A model generated the notes under the pieces. It saw only the letters and a program-made list of their open reading frames with translations, ran no database searches and was not told the DNA's origin. A DNA stretch of 64,000 nt, taken from assembly GCF_900100295.1 (NCBI RefSeq), contig NZ_FNEV01000007.1:119634-183633 (forward strand). The letters run 5' to 3'. Both the position numbers and the translations under genes were made by a program. This document shows, in pieces, positions 51,014 to 58,509 of the stretch (its first letter is position 1; the number at the start of each line of letters is the position of its first letter). The DNA is from Salimicrobium halophilum. Its GTDB lineage: Bacteria > Bacillota > Bacilli > Bacillales > Halobacillaceae.

Positions 51014-51232
51014 ATGGCAACGATCAACGAGAAAGCAATCGCAGAAATTGGAGATATCGTTACGTTCGAACGGAAAAATGAAACATGGACCGGGCAAGTG
51101 GTACCATCCGGCTGCACGAACTCTGTCGTAGTCGATTTGCGCGTCATGGATAAGCTGCCGGACCGGGAGAATGCTTCTCACCTTACTTGCGTCAATCACA
51201 AGAATTACCGGATCGTTTCCCGTTCTTCGTGA
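51014..51232 (+). CDS. DUF2187 small protein, YkvS-like
   Basis: 72-residue protein built around an SH3-like core (IAEIGDIVTFERKNETWTGQVVPSGCTNSVVVDLRVMD) ending VNHKNYRIVSRSS, the DUF2187 pattern. Function unknown. ATG 51014 lies after GAAGGAGAGACAGAG. A perfect-fit cre box upstream is unusual for such a gene and links it to carbon catabolite control. Confidence 0.85.
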   Translation: MATINEKAIAEIGDIVTFERKNETWTGQVVPSGCTNSVVVDLRVMDKLPDRENASHLTCVNHKNYRIVSRSS

Positions 51233-51268
51233 ACATCGGGGTCCGGTATACATAAAAGAATAGGTTCG

Positions 51269-51303
51269 TGCCTACCGGCTGAAGAAGTCCGGTAGGCATT
51301 TTT
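51269..51303 (+). terminator. terminator after DUF2187 gene
   Basis: TGCCTACCGG and CCGGTAGGCA (10-bp perfect arms, 10-nt loop) followed by TTTTTG. The rest of the 51304-51532 gap holds only a 20-codon ORF (see findings) and a TATACT at 51457. Confidence 0.9.
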
Positions 51304-51532
51304 GATTGTCTCGGGTTTGATTTCAGATACGTGCGGGTACTTTTAAGAGTTCATCCGTTTATATGTGGAGAGGGATCAGATGGCTGTAATCTCTGTAATT
51401 CGACCTGAATATTTAAATTTTACGACAATAGTGATAAACTGATTATGGAAATACAATATACTGGGGAAGATGTATTTTTAGTCTGACAACGCTGCATCTT
51501 TTCTTCAATACATAGGGAGTAGGATTGGTGAC

Positions 51533-53038
51533 ATGACTAAACAGCATACGGAAACAGACATTATTTTGATCGGTGCCGGTATCATGAGCGCGACATTGGC
51601 TTCACTGCTTAAGGAACTGGCTCCTGAATGGAACATCAAAGTATTCGAACGACTCGAAAAAGCAGGGGAAGAAAGTTCAAATGTATGGAACAACGCGGGC
51701 ACAGGCCACGCTGCTCTTTGTGAGCTGAACTATACGAAAGAGCAGGAAGACGGTTCGATCGACATTAGTAAAGCCGTAAACATCAATGAGAAATTTGAAG
51801 TATCGAAACAATTCTGGTCCTATCTTGTAGAACGTGGATTGATCAAGGATCCCGGTTCGTTCATCCAGCCGATTCCGCATATCAGTTTCGTACGAGGCGA
51901 GGACCACGTGGATTTCTTAAGAAAGCGCTACGAAAAAATGACAGCGCATCCTTTATTCGAAGGCATGCTTTACGCAGAAGACAGAGAAACGCTCGAGCAG
52001 TGGATGCCGCTTATGATGAAAGATCGTCCAAAGGATGAAGCGGTGGCTGCGACGAAGATCGATTCGGGTACGGACGTGAACTTCGGAGTGTTGACGAATG
52101 TGTTGCTGGATCATGCGACAGAAGGTAACGTGGACGTGCGATACAATCAGGACGTCAGTGATATCGTACGTGCAGACGACGGAAGCTGGGAAGTGCAGGT
52201 GCACAACTTGAACGAAGATCGCATCGAGCATCACAAAGCTCCTTTCGTGTTCATCGGAAGCGGCGGCGGAAGCCTTCATCTCTTGCAGAAGTCCGGTGTT
52301 CCGGAAGGACAAGGCTTCGGCGGCTTCCCGGTCAGTGGACAGTTCCTTGTGTGCGATAATCCGGAAGTGGTGAAGCAGCACCGCGGAAAAGTGTACAGCA
52401 AAGCACCAGTCGGAGCACCTCCGATGTCTGTGCCACACCTGGATACACGCTTCATCGATGGAAAAGAGACGCTTCTATTCGGTCCTTTCGCCGGATTTTC
52501 ACCGAAATTCCAGAAGACGGGATCACTCATGGATCTTCTTAATTCCGTGAGACCGGACAACCTGGTGACGATGGTTGCGGCCGGAGCGAAAAACGTGCCG
52601 CTGACGAAGTACCTCATCCAGCAGGTTCTCCTTTCCAAAGAGCAACGCGTGGAAGCGCTCCGTGAATTCGTTCCGGATGCCAAAGAAGGAGACTGGGACC
52701 TTGTGACAGCCGGACAGCGCGTACAGATACTGAAGGATACCGATGATGGTGGAAAAGGAACCCTTCAGTTCGGTACGGAGCTTGTAACGGCAGGCGACGG
52801 ATCCCTCGCAGCTCTTCTCGGAGCATCTCCAGGTGCCTCGACAGCCGTGTCGATTATGCTTGAGCTGATGGAAAAATGCTTCCCTGAGCGCGTAGAGGAA
52901 TGGGAGTCGGTCATCCGTGAAATGGTGCCGTCCTATGGCGTGACGCTTGCGGATGATCGTGAGCTGATTGAGGAAGTGCAGGATTATACGACGAAGACAT
53001 TGAATCTTGTAGGACGCAGACAGACGAGCGTCACATGA
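51533..53038 (+). CDS. mqo: malate:quinone oxidoreductase
   Basis: Membrane-associated FAD enzyme that oxidises malate to oxaloacetate and feeds electrons to the quinone pool. 501 residues; FAD motif [21 protein letters not shown] at the N-terminus, the MQO segment [56 protein letters not shown] and [17 protein letters not shown]. Full length with intact ends. Start ATG 51533; the nearest site is AGGGAGTAGGATTGGTGAC upstream. Monocistronic. Confidence 0.95.
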   Translation: MTKQHTETDIILIGAGIMSATLASLLKELAPEWNIKVFERLEKAGEESSNVWNNAGTGHAALCELNYTKEQEDGSIDISKAVNINEKFEVSKQFWSYLVERGLIKDPGSFIQPIPHISFVRGEDHVDFLRKRYEKMTAHPLFEGMLYAEDRETLEQWMPLMMKDRPKDEAVAATKIDSGTDVNFGVLTNVLLDHATEGNVDVRYNQDVSDIVRADDGSWEVQVHNLNEDRIEHHKAPFVFIGSGGGSLHLLQKSGVPEGQGFGGFPVSGQFLVCDNPEVVKQHRGKVYSKAPVGAPPMSVPHLDTRFIDGKETLLFGPFAGFSPKFQKTGSLMDLLNSVRPDNLVTMVAAGAKNVPLTKYLIQQVLLSKEQRVEALREFVPDAKEGDWDLVTAGQRVQILKDTDDGGKGTLQFGTELVTAGDGSLAALLGASPGASTAVSIMLELMEKCFPERVEEWESVIREMVPSYGVTLADDRELIEEVQDYTTKTLNLVGRRQTSVT

Positions 53039-53102
53039 TTTTGAAACGTCTTCTTCCGGTCTGTTTGGGCTGGGAGAGGGCGTTTTTGTTTTGGCGGGGA
53101 AA

Positions 53103-53250
53103 TTATGCGATGTTTTTGACAGGAATACTTTTGAAAAATACCTTATTCCCATGGGAATAAGGTATTTTTCGTATGCGAAATTATAAAAATATTTTATAAC
53201 AAAGAGTATGCGATGATTCTCAAGAAATCCGTGGTCGAAAGTGTCGCATA
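53103..53250 (+). repeat. 148-bp repeat, copy A (with mqo/tetR terminator)
   Basis: Aligns without gaps to 55741-55888; I count about 105 of 148 identical positions by eye. Inside it, 53133-53170 is a perfect 38-bp palindrome (GAAAAATACCTTATTCCCA and its complement), a bidirectional terminator between mqo and the convergent tetR. The right 44 bp (53207-53250) are bounded by TATGCGA/TCGCATA. Confidence 0.7.
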
Positions 53251-53275
53251 ACCAGTTAATTAATAACTAGAAGGC

Positions 53276-53872
53276 TCAGTCTCTGCGTACGCGAATCGTC
53301 GGCGTGTGGAAGCGGAGAATGTAAATCAATTGTTCCTTCATGTAATCGGCAGAAGGTTCGAAATCCTGTTCAATCCAGTTGAGAATCAGTCCGATGATTC
53401 CATGGATTCGGTAGGTCCGGAAGAGGCTCAAATCGATGGAGGGGTCTTCATCGATTGAAAAATCGAATTCCCGGAAGAACATCTTCTCCAGCCGGTCCGT
53501 CATTTTTTCCCGGAAGCGCCAGTTCGTGTTTTTGTGCAGCAGGGTTTTGTAAAAGCGTTCTTTTTCTTTGAAATGATCGAAGAGGGTTAAAGAGGATGGA
53601 TCAAAGGCGTATAAGTCTATGATTTCATCCTGTTCATAGGGAGAACGGAAAGATTCTTCCATTTCCACGAGTAAGTCATCGATCGTCTCGTCTAGAAGGT
53701 CTTCTTTCGTATCATAATGCGTGTAAAACGTACCTCTGTTGTATTTTGCAAGCTCTGTGATCTCCGTAATATAGATCGCGGACAGCTCTTTTTCTTCAAG
53801 TAAGGCGACCAGGGCTTCCTGCATATTTTCTTTTGTACGTTGAACTCGCCGATCCGGATAACGGTTCGTCAT
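53276..53872 (-). CDS. TetR/AcrR family regulator
   Basis: 198-residue repressor with an N-terminal HTH (KENMQEALVALLEEKELSAIYITEITELAKYNRGTFYTHYDTKEDLLDE). The C-terminal domain is Phe/Tyr-rich and unassigned. ATG 53872 follows GGGAGG; an in-frame ATG nine codons earlier lacks a site. It diverges from two SDR genes and likely controls them through the inverted repeats at 53914-53944. Confidence 0.88.
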   Translation of the reverse strand: MTNRYPDRRVQRTKENMQEALVALLEEKELSAIYITEITELAKYNRGTFYTHYDTKEDLLDETIDDLLVEMEESFRSPYEQDEIIDLYAFDPSSLTLFDHFKEKERFYKTLLHKNTNWRFREKMTDRLEKMFFREFDFSIDEDPSIDLSLFRTYRIHGIIGLILNWIEQDFEPSADYMKEQLIYILRFHTPTIRVRRD

Positions 53873-53913
53873 GCGACAGACCTCCCAACTTTTTTTCAAC
53901 AGTACTGTTCTTT

Positions 53914-53944
53914 GTGTTGAATAATGAACACTACGTACATTATT
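53914..53944. promoter_or_regulatory. overlapping TetR-type operators
   Basis: AATAATG-11-CATTATT (53920-53944, perfect 7-bp arms) overlaps GTGTT-8-AACAC (53914-53931). Both lie between tetR and the first SDR gene. Confidence 0.6.
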
Positions 53945-53982
53945 GCATATTGTCGCAGATTGTCACATCTATTACGATTGAA

Positions 53983-53997
53983 ATGTAAACGGTTACT
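53983..53997. promoter_or_regulatory. cre box
   Basis: ATGTAAACGGTTACT fits WTGNAANCGNWWNCW completely, 25 bp before the first SDR start. Confidence 0.65.
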
Positions 53998-54021
53998 TTT
54001 GAAAAAAAGGAGATAGACACA

Positions 54022-54792
54022 ATGACGTATCCAGTATTGGAAGACAAAGTGGCAATTGTTACAGGAGCAGCTATGGGGATGGGAGAAGCGACTGCGAAAC
54101 TGTTCGCGGACGCGAAAGCCAAAGTCGTAGTGGCGGATATGAACGAAGAAAAAGGCTTGGACGTGGTGAAAGAAATTGAAAAGAACGGTGGCACGGCAAC
54201 GTTTGTGAAAGTGGATATTTCAAATTCCGACGAAGTGCAGAGTATGGTGAAGGAAACGGTCGAAACTTATGGTCGGCTGGACGTCGCCGTAAATAACGCA
54301 GCACTCACACCGGACGATAAGCCTGTTGCGGAATTCGATGAAGCCTACTGGGATAAATTGATGTCCATCGATTTGACGGGTACGGCACTTTGCATGAAGT
54401 ATGAAATTCAGCAATTCCTGGAGCAGGGCGAGGGTGGATCGATCGTCAATATCTCCTCTGTGAGCGGGTTCCGCCCGCAGCCGAACAATATAGCTTATGT
54501 AGCAGCTAAGCACGGAGTCGTCGGTATGACGAAAGTCGCTGCAATGGAATACGGAGAGAAGAATATCCGTGTGAATTCCGTAGCTCCGGGAGCCATCGAT
54601 ACACCTATGCTGCGTGGTGCTCTTGAACAGTTTGGATTCACGGCGGAAGAATATGCACCTCAGCTCAGCCTTTTGAATCGTTTCGGAAAAGCGGAAGAGA
54701 TTGCGGAAGCGAGTCTCTGGCTTGCCTCTGATCAATCCTCCTATGTAACCGGAACAACCATCCATGCGAACGCCGGCTATACAAGCCGTTAA
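54022..54792 (+). CDS. SDR family oxidoreductase, first of pair
   Basis: 256-residue classical SDR: VTGAAMGMGEATAKLFADA cofactor loop (residues ~13-31), VADMNEEKG acidic tail suggesting NAD, NNAALTP (~91), catalytic Ser in NISSVSGFRPQPNNIAYVAAKHGVVGM with Tyr/Lys (~156/160), and APGAIDTPML. AAAAGGAGATAG precedes the ATG. Probably co-transcribed with the next SDR, 24 nt away. Regulated by a TetR protein and a cre-like site, which suggests catabolism of an alcohol, polyol or secondary carbon source; substrate unknown. Confidence 0.9.
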   Translation: MTYPVLEDKVAIVTGAAMGMGEATAKLFADAKAKVVVADMNEEKGLDVVKEIEKNGGTATFVKVDISNSDEVQSMVKETVETYGRLDVAVNNAALTPDDKPVAEFDEAYWDKLMSIDLTGTALCMKYEIQQFLEQGEGGSIVNISSVSGFRPQPNNIAYVAAKHGVVGMTKVAAMEYGEKNIRVNSVAPGAIDTPMLRGALEQFGFTAEEYAPQLSLLNRFGKAEEIAEASLWLASDQSSYVTGTTIHANAGYTSR

Positions 54793-54816
54793 AATAAGGA
54801 AAAGGTGGTTTTATGA

Positions 54817-55578
54817 ATGAGTTTCGAAGGAAAAGGAGTCATCATCACCGGAGGAGCAGGCGGAATAGGGAAAGCTGCAGCGAAACAGTTTCTGAATGAA
54901 GGCGCGAAAGTTCTTCTCGTAGATATGAATGAAGATGCACTTTCAGATGCGAAAAATGAACTCGGCGGGGCCCTCTATACGTACAAAGCGGATGTAACGA
55001 AGGAAGAAGACGTGAAAGGATACGTCAAAGAAGCGGAAGACAAGCTTGGAAGTGTGGATGTATTTTTCAACAATGCCGGAATTGACGGGACATTCGCCAT
55101 GATCACTGAGCAGGAAAGCAGTGATCTCGATGCTGTCCTTGGGGTGAACGTCAAAGGAGTTTTCCATGGACTGAAACACGTCATGCCGGCGATGGAGAAA
55201 AATGGAGGCGGAGCGATCGTGAACACCGCTTCGGTTGCCGGTCTGATCGGAGCACCGGGTATGTCGCCATACATTGCGTCCAAACATGCAGTGATCGGTT
55301 TGACGAAGACGGCAGCCCTTGAAGGAGTGGAGAAAGGAATCCGCGTCAACTCCGTATGCCCGGCACCGGTAGATACGAACATGATGCGTTCTATCGAAAA
55401 AGGGATGAACCCGGATAACGCAGAGGAAGCGAAAGAACAGCAGGCAGCAGCGATTCCGATGGGGCGTTATGCCGAACCGGAAGAAATCGCGAACCTCGTC
55501 CTGTTCCTTGCATCTGACAAAGCCTCCTACATCAACAGCAGCCACTATACGATTGATGGCGGGATGAACCCTAATTAA
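54817..55578 (+). CDS. SDR family oxidoreductase, second of pair
   Basis: 253-residue classical SDR with ITGGAGGIGKAAAKQFLNEG (residues ~9-28), DMNEDAL, FNNAGIDGT (~86), catalytic Ser in NTASVAGLIGAPGMSPYIASKHAVIGL with Tyr/Lys (~151/155) and the C-terminal YTIDGGMNPN. Related to but clearly distinct from its neighbour, so they likely act on successive or alternative substrates rather than as subunits. AAAAGGTGG lies upstream. Confidence 0.9.
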   Translation: MSFEGKGVIITGGAGGIGKAAAKQFLNEGAKVLLVDMNEDALSDAKNELGGALYTYKADVTKEEDVKGYVKEAEDKLGSVDVFFNNAGIDGTFAMITEQESSDLDAVLGVNVKGVFHGLKHVMPAMEKNGGGAIVNTASVAGLIGAPGMSPYIASKHAVIGLTKTAALEGVEKGIRVNSVCPAPVDTNMMRSIEKGMNPDNAEEAKEQQAAAIPMGRYAEPEEIANLVLFLASDKASYINSSHYTIDGGMNPN

Positions 55579-55582
55579 ATAA

Positions 55583-55722
55583 GAAAAGCGGAGGCTCCCC
55601 GCTTAGAAACCTCAGCCATAAGCAGGAGGGTCAGACAAAGGCGATCTTTCCTTTTTCTGATCCCTCCTGCTTATGGCTCGAGTTTCTGGGAGCTGCAGCT
55701 AGACAGGAAAAGCGGAAACTCC
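55583..55722. repeat. MITE-like palindromic element
   Basis: GAAAAGCGGAGGCTCC (55583-55598) and GAAAAGCGGAAACTCC (55707-55722) bound a segment with a large hairpin: 17-bp perfect arms AGCCATAAGCAGGAGGG (55614-55630) and its complement (55662-55678), extended by CTC/GAG and AAAC/GTTT. Similar GAAAAGCGGAGG-type intergenic repeats are familiar from Bacillaceae genomes. No ORF inside; it may also end SDR transcription. Confidence 0.6.
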
Positions 55723-55741
55723 TGGTGAAGGATTCAAGGGT

Positions 55742-55888
55742 AATGCGATAGTTTTCTAATAGATGCCTTTGAAAAGTATCGCATTCCCATTAGATTAAGG
55801 TATTTTTCTGATGGGAGTTTAGGAAAATACCAGATAAAAAAAGTTATGCGATGTTTCGCAAGAGGTTCGTAAGCGGAAGTGTCTCATA
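55742..55888 (+). repeat. 148-bp repeat, copy B
   Basis: Ungapped match to 53103-53250 in the same orientation. Its left part has perfect 9-bp arms AATGCGATA (55742) and TATCGCATT (55777); its right part TATGCGA...TCTCATA (55845-55888) is 34/44 identical to copy A by eye. The terminator palindrome of copy A is decayed here. Confidence 0.7.
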
Positions 55889-55920
55889 ACTAAGTCAAGC
55901 ACCTGCAAATGACCAAAAAT

Positions 55921-55948
55921 AACGCCTGTCCAAAAGCGGACAGGCGTT
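55921..55948 (-). terminator. terminator of class I aldolase
   Basis: AACGCCTGTCC and GGACAGGCGTT (11-bp perfect arms, 6-nt loop); on the minus strand TATTTTTGG follows. Confidence 0.92.
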
Positions 55949-55959
55949 AAAGTCATGTC

Positions 55960-56850
55960 TTATTTTTTATTTACAGAAGCGTCGTAGATGGAATCTACTG
56001 CTTGTTGCAATGTATTGTTGAATTCTTCATCGGACTGCTTCACGTTCACGTCTGTAACGAGAGCGCGGGAGAAGCTTGCGATGATGTTGTCGTTTTCTTT
56101 CAGCTTCTGGTTCGCTTCATCACGGGAATATCCGCCAGAAAGCGCTACGACGCGAAGGACGCGTGGGTGACCAGTAAGTTCTTTATACGTATTCGCGTTT
56201 GTCGGAATTGTAAGCTTAAGCATGACGTGCTGATCCTCTGGAAGTTCGTCGAGATGCTTCTTAAGCTCGACTTTAAGGATTTCCTCGGATTTTACTTTAT
56301 CCGCACTGTCGATGTCCACTTCCGGCTCAACGATCGGAATCATGTCATAGCTCAATACTTTCTCCGCTACTTCGAACTGCTGCTTGACTAGCTCTTTGAT
56401 TCCTTCAGCGTTAGGCTCGTGAACGACAGAACGCTCTTTCGTACCGAAGATGTTGCGTTCATTGCCGCGACGAAGTTTCTCATCGAGGTCTTTGATCGGT
56501 TTCATCAGCTGTACGCCGTTCTCTTTCTCAGCAAGACCGCTATCGATTTTAAGGAAAGGGACGATGCCTTTGGATGCGAGATAGTCTCCCGTGTACTGGC
56601 CTTCGATTTCACGATCCATCGTCTGTTCGAAAAGGATCGCTCCAACGATTTTATCAGAACTGAACGCCGGGGACGTGATGATGCGTGTTCTCATCTCATG
56701 GACGAGGTCGAACATTTCATCTTCATTGGAATACTGGTCTTCAGCTACGCCATAAGCGGCTAGAGCTTTCGGGGTGCTTCCGCCACTCTGGTCAAGCGCA
56801 GCGATGAAGCCGCCTTTGGATTTCATTTGCTCAAAATGCTGTTGATTCAT
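55960..56850 (-). CDS. fda: fructose-bisphosphate aldolase, class I
   Basis: Schiff-base aldolase cleaving fructose-1,6-bisphosphate. 296 residues; [23 protein letters not shown] near residue 12, [16 protein letters not shown], the active-site region [12 protein letters not shown] with Glu, the lysine in HVMLKLTIP and the [12 protein letters not shown] phosphate loop. Close to the class I enzyme of staphylococci; the genome probably also has a class II Fba. ATG 56850 follows GAAGGAGTGAG. Monocistronic. Confidence 0.93.
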   Translation of the reverse strand: MNQQHFEQMKSKGGFIAALDQSGGSTPKALAAYGVAEDQYSNEDEMFDLVHEMRTRIITSPAFSSDKIVGAILFEQTMDREIEGQYTGDYLASKGIVPFLKIDSGLAEKENGVQLMKPIKDLDEKLRRGNERNIFGTKERSVVHEPNAEGIKELVKQQFEVAEKVLSYDMIPIVEPEVDIDSADKVKSEEILKVELKKHLDELPEDQHVMLKLTIPTNANTYKELTGHPRVLRVVALSGGYSRDEANQKLKENDNIIASFSRALVTDVNVKQSDEEFNNTLQQAVDSIYDASVNKK

Positions 56851-56883
56851 TCCACTCACTCCTTCTTTTTTAATCCTCCCTAG

Positions 56884-56912
56884 ATTATAACATGGAGTCT
56901 TTCTACCATGAA
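56884..56912 (-). promoter_or_regulatory. fda promoter
   Basis: On the minus strand TTCATG, 17 bp, TATAAT with TGT in front (extended -10), 34 bp before the fda ATG. Confidence 0.6.
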
Positions 56913-57016
56913 ATATTAGGGGCTTCAACGAGATGGCGAGCGGAGTCCGAAGCTTATTGATGTAGTATAATGGAAGCGCGGAATAGATATGTAATCGAGA
57001 GTAGGGGGACGATGTG

Positions 57017-57535
57017 ATGAAGAACGCAGGAGCAGGTAGACGTATTCTGGCTTTTGGCTTCGACTATCTCTTGATTCTTTTGTACGGCATCGGAGTTGTC
57101 GGTTCAGTCGCTGTTCTATTCCGGGAACCCTTCACTTCCCTGTTCACTCATTCGCCACTGGTAGCACAAGCTTCCGGCTTCGTAGTGATCACGTTACCTG
57201 TGTTTCTCTATTTCTCCATTTCAGAAGGTTCCAGGCATCAGGGGACATGGGGGAAACGAAGGCTGAGACTTCTCGTAACTGATAACACTGGTGAAAAGCT
57301 TACCTTAGGAAAGGCCTTGCTGAGGTCAGGGTTGAAATTTTTGCCGTGGGAACTGGCGCATTTCTTCATCTGGCATGCTGCCCTTCCTTCATCTCTTCCT
57401 TCTGGAGTGGTGGTCGCGGGATTGGTAGGAGCGAATCTTCTTCTCGTTATTTATGTAGCTTTTCCATTTTTTGAAAAGAATTCACGGAACGTATATGACC
57501 TCCGGGTCAGTACTTTTGTATACACGAAAGGGTGA
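57017..57535 (+). CDS. RDD family membrane protein
   Basis: 172-residue membrane protein. RDD features: [24 protein letters not shown] (the Arg and Asp of the family, Phe-Asp form), [14 protein letters not shown] in the second conserved block, and the C-terminal helix [18 protein letters not shown] with [11 protein letters not shown]. Function unclear; some RDD proteins affect Na+/K+ tolerance, relevant if the host is halophilic. AGGGGGAC precedes ATG 57017; GTG 57014 is an alternative. The stop overlaps a tiny ORF. Confidence 0.83.
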   Translation: MKNAGAGRRILAFGFDYLLILLYGIGVVGSVAVLFREPFTSLFTHSPLVAQASGFVVITLPVFLYFSISEGSRHQGTWGKRRLRLLVTDNTGEKLTLGKALLRSGLKFLPWELAHFFIWHAALPSSLPSGVVVAGLVGANLLLVIYVAFPFFEKNSRNVYDLRVSTFVYTKG

Positions 57536-57690
57536 TTGTTCTGTACAAAAAGAGCCTCATAGTATTAGTCATAGCAGTTGTCTTGGATTTGGTATGCAAA
57601 GGTTTGATTTACCGCAATCTTAGTGATTCTGCAAAACATAATATAGATAGACTACTGGGGAGGAGAGTTGACGATGAAGAAAATCAATGA
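57532..57690 (+). CDS. tiny single-helix membrane ORF
   Basis: 52-codon ORF starting with GTG that overlaps the RDD stop (GTGA). Product [20 protein letters not shown]... has one hydrophobic helix followed by a polar tail rich in Arg, Asp and Glu, like small membrane proteins of Bacilli. AAAGG sits directly on the GTG, so any translation would depend on coupling to the RDD gene. It overlaps the methyltransferase start by 17 nt. Supported only by composition and position. Confidence 0.4.
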   Translation: MIVLYKKSLIVLVIAVVLDLVCKGLIYRNLSDSAKHNIDRLLGRRVDDEENQ

Positions 57691-58312
57691 ATATATCGAC
57701 GAGACATTCACAAAAGAAGATGAACTATTGCAGGAGGTAAGATATTATATCGCGGAAAAAGAAATGCCGGCGATTTCGGTATCTCCCTCCGCAGGGAAAT
57801 GCCTGACGATGCTCGTCCGAATGACTGGAGCGAAGCGCGTTCTTGAAATCGGAGCGCTTGGAGGGTACAGCGGTGTATGTCTTGCCCGTGGTTTCGGGGC
57901 AGAAGGGGAACTACTGTCATTGGAGCTCGAAAAGTCCTACGCCCAAGTGGCGAAAGAGAATTTGACGAAAGCAGGTTTTGAAGATCAGGTCTCTCACCTC
58001 ACAGGGCCGGCACTTGAAAGTCTGGATTGGCTGAACGAACAGCAGGACAGCTTCGACTTCTTCTTCATCGATGCAGATAAAGATAACTATGAAAACTACC
58101 TCGAAGGCTGTCTACGTCTGGCTCGGCCGGGAGCGGTGATTGTCGCCGATAATGTGCTGGCCCGTGGAAGTGTGGCCGATGAGGAAATAGAGGCACGGAA
58201 ATACACGGAAACGATGAGGGATTTCAATAAGAAAGTTGCTGAACATCCGCGACTCGAATCGATGCTACTGCCGATCGGAGATGGGTTTACCGTAAGCAGG
58301 GTGAAGAAGTAG
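57674..58312 (+). CDS. O-methyltransferase, family 3
   Basis: 212-residue SAM-dependent methyltransferase of the caffeoyl-CoA/catechol O-methyltransferase type. SAM motif RVLEIGALGGYSGVCLARG near residue 55, acidic loop LLSLELEKSYAQVAKENL, and the metal-site segment FDFFFIDADKDNYENYLEGCLRL with later VIVADNVLARG. Family length. ATG 57674 follows GAGGAG. Substrate unknown; catechol-like compounds would fit the family and the catE locus elsewhere, but that link is speculative. Confidence 0.88.
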   Translation: MKKINEYIDETFTKEDELLQEVRYYIAEKEMPAISVSPSAGKCLTMLVRMTGAKRVLEIGALGGYSGVCLARGFGAEGELLSLELEKSYAQVAKENLTKAGFEDQVSHLTGPALESLDWLNEQQDSFDFFFIDADKDNYENYLEGCLRLARPGAVIVADNVLARGSVADEEIEARKYTETMRDFNKKVAEHPRLESMLLPIGDGFTVSRVKK

Positions 58313-58509
58313 CGGGAGAAGGTGCCTGTGCATGAGTGCTCCACTTATGTACAGGTATTTTAGTTACATACCAAATAAATTGTCGAATCGGGACTTCCTT
58401 TTCTTCGGTTCAGTCCATTTTTGTACATGAACTACCCCTTCCATTGTGCTGAATGTTTGTACAATTCTGAGATTTACAGTGATAGGATAACTTTAAAGGA
58501 GGTTACATT

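Noticed and set aside
53133..53170. Regulatory operator from the perfect 38-bp palindrome
   Set aside because: It lies between two convergent genes and has A- and T-rich ends; a bidirectional terminator is the simpler reading.
36155..55888. CRISPR array from the recurring ATGCGATA/TATCGCAT motifs
   Set aside because: Copies are few, far apart and lack regular spacers; they belong to dispersed hairpin repeats.
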